64,000 nt of DNA, taken from assembly GCA_003218375.1 (NCBI GenBank), contig QHNH01000013.1, positions 62,001 through 126,000 of the forward strand. Direction: 5' to 3'. The stretch comes from Verrucomicrobiota bacterium (GTDB lineage Bacteria; Verrucomicrobiota; Verrucomicrobiia; Chthoniobacterales; UBA10450). The notes under the pieces were generated by a model. That model was not told where the DNA came from and made no database searches. It worked only from the letters and a program-made list of their open reading frames with translations. A program made the translations under genes and the position numbers. Below are positions 63,640 through 64,000 of the stretch, piece by piece (position 1 is the stretch's first letter; each line of letters begins with the position of its first letter).

Positions 63640-64000
63640 GCTTTCGCGCTATTTCGACCGCAGGATTTTTATTTGTCGCGACGGTGTCGTCCGCCCTGGC
63701 GATTGGTGGCGTCGATACTCCGCCGCCCCCTTCGGCTCCGCATGAGGTCACGTTTTCGCAGCCGAAGGAAACGAAACTCGCGAACGGCTTGCGCGTCATC
63801 GTCGTCGAGCGCCCGGGTTTGCCGCTTCTCGCGGCGGAGCTTCTCGTGCGAAGCGGCGCCGAAGTCGACGGAAAAGATCTGGCCGGCACCGCGAGCATGA
63901 CCGGCTCTCTTTTGACCCGAGGCACGGAGAGCATGTCGGCGCCGCAAATTGCGACTGCGATCGAATCGCTCGGCGGCACGATCGATTCCGGCGCGCACTG
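63636..64000 (+). CDS. M16-family peptidase, non-catalytic partner (3' truncated by window edge)
   Basis: The first 121 codons of a second M16 protein: signal peptide FRAISTAGFLFVATVSSALA, then TKLANGLRVIVVERPGLPLL. At the position of the zinc motif it reads DLAGTASMTGSLLTRGTESM, so HxxEH is absent. This is the hallmark of the inactive subunit that pairs with an HxxEH partner. The GTG start overlaps the catalytic gene. The rest lies beyond the window. Confidence 0.88.

Overview
This is a GC-rich bacterial chromosome segment, most likely from a soil Verrucomicrobiota of the Spartobacteria/Chthoniobacterales type. The assignment rests on gene style rather than a marker gene: secreted proteins ending in paired N-(L/I)-S-T-R beta repeats, a YnbABCD-type lipid operon, prepilin-like trios, and a very high density of intergenic palindromes. 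There is no rRNA operon. Two tRNAs are visible, Pro(CGG) and Ile(GAT). Both window ends cut through genes: argG at the start and an M16 peptidase at the end.

Layout. 0-9.7 kb: argG, a PpiD/SurA-like foldase, a TPR protein, a Tat-exported HisC-like aminotransferase, an MFS transporter with a duplicated 3' remnant behind it, a small membrane protein, and a POT peptide transporter that converges on thpR. 9.7-15 kb, minus strand: an MFS efflux protein, smpB, rpoZ and three prepilin/PilX-like genes, then tRNA-Pro. 15-22 kb: a Ni/Co-type exporter coupled to Bcp peroxiredoxin, a 34-aa bS22/mS38-like ribosomal protein, two large TPR proteins and an AI-2E family permease. 22-25.5 kb: a short Hsp70 and an RNA-repair pair (2H phosphoesterase plus RtcB). 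25.7-33 kb: DUF2237, two AT-richer accessory genes, a (GA)24 tract, LolC/E permease, gamma-glutamyltransferase and a di-heme cytochrome. 33-38.5 kb: a tightly overlapping YnbA-YnbB-acyltransferase-YnbC-YnbD phospholipid operon. 38.5-45.7 kb: CorA, a secreted repeat protein, a ring-cleaving dioxygenase and a DUF4062 membrane protein. 46-48 kb: a PIN/DUF4935 gene and a TIR-zinc-ribbon gene, each bounded by integron-like core sites. 48-57 kb: an SGNH-like secreted repeat protein, an S9 peptidase, small secreted proteins and a GT-C-like membrane protein. 57-64 kb: YggS, DUF971, ManA, VanZ, NamZ, a Mut7-C RNase, tRNA-Ile and an M16 peptidase pair.

The most unusual features are at the DNA level. 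(1) A two-gene array looks like an integrase-less integron cassette cluster carrying TIR and PIN proteins. (2) The 8-mer CCTAACGA occurs 15 times, in either orientation and mostly inside genes, where about two are expected. (3) Several families of palindromic elements fill the gaps. Some supply stop codons to neighbouring genes, one is inserted in frame inside argG, and one spans the ynbC/ynbD junction. Start codons were often chosen downstream of the longest possible one, because the 5' extensions run into these palindromes.
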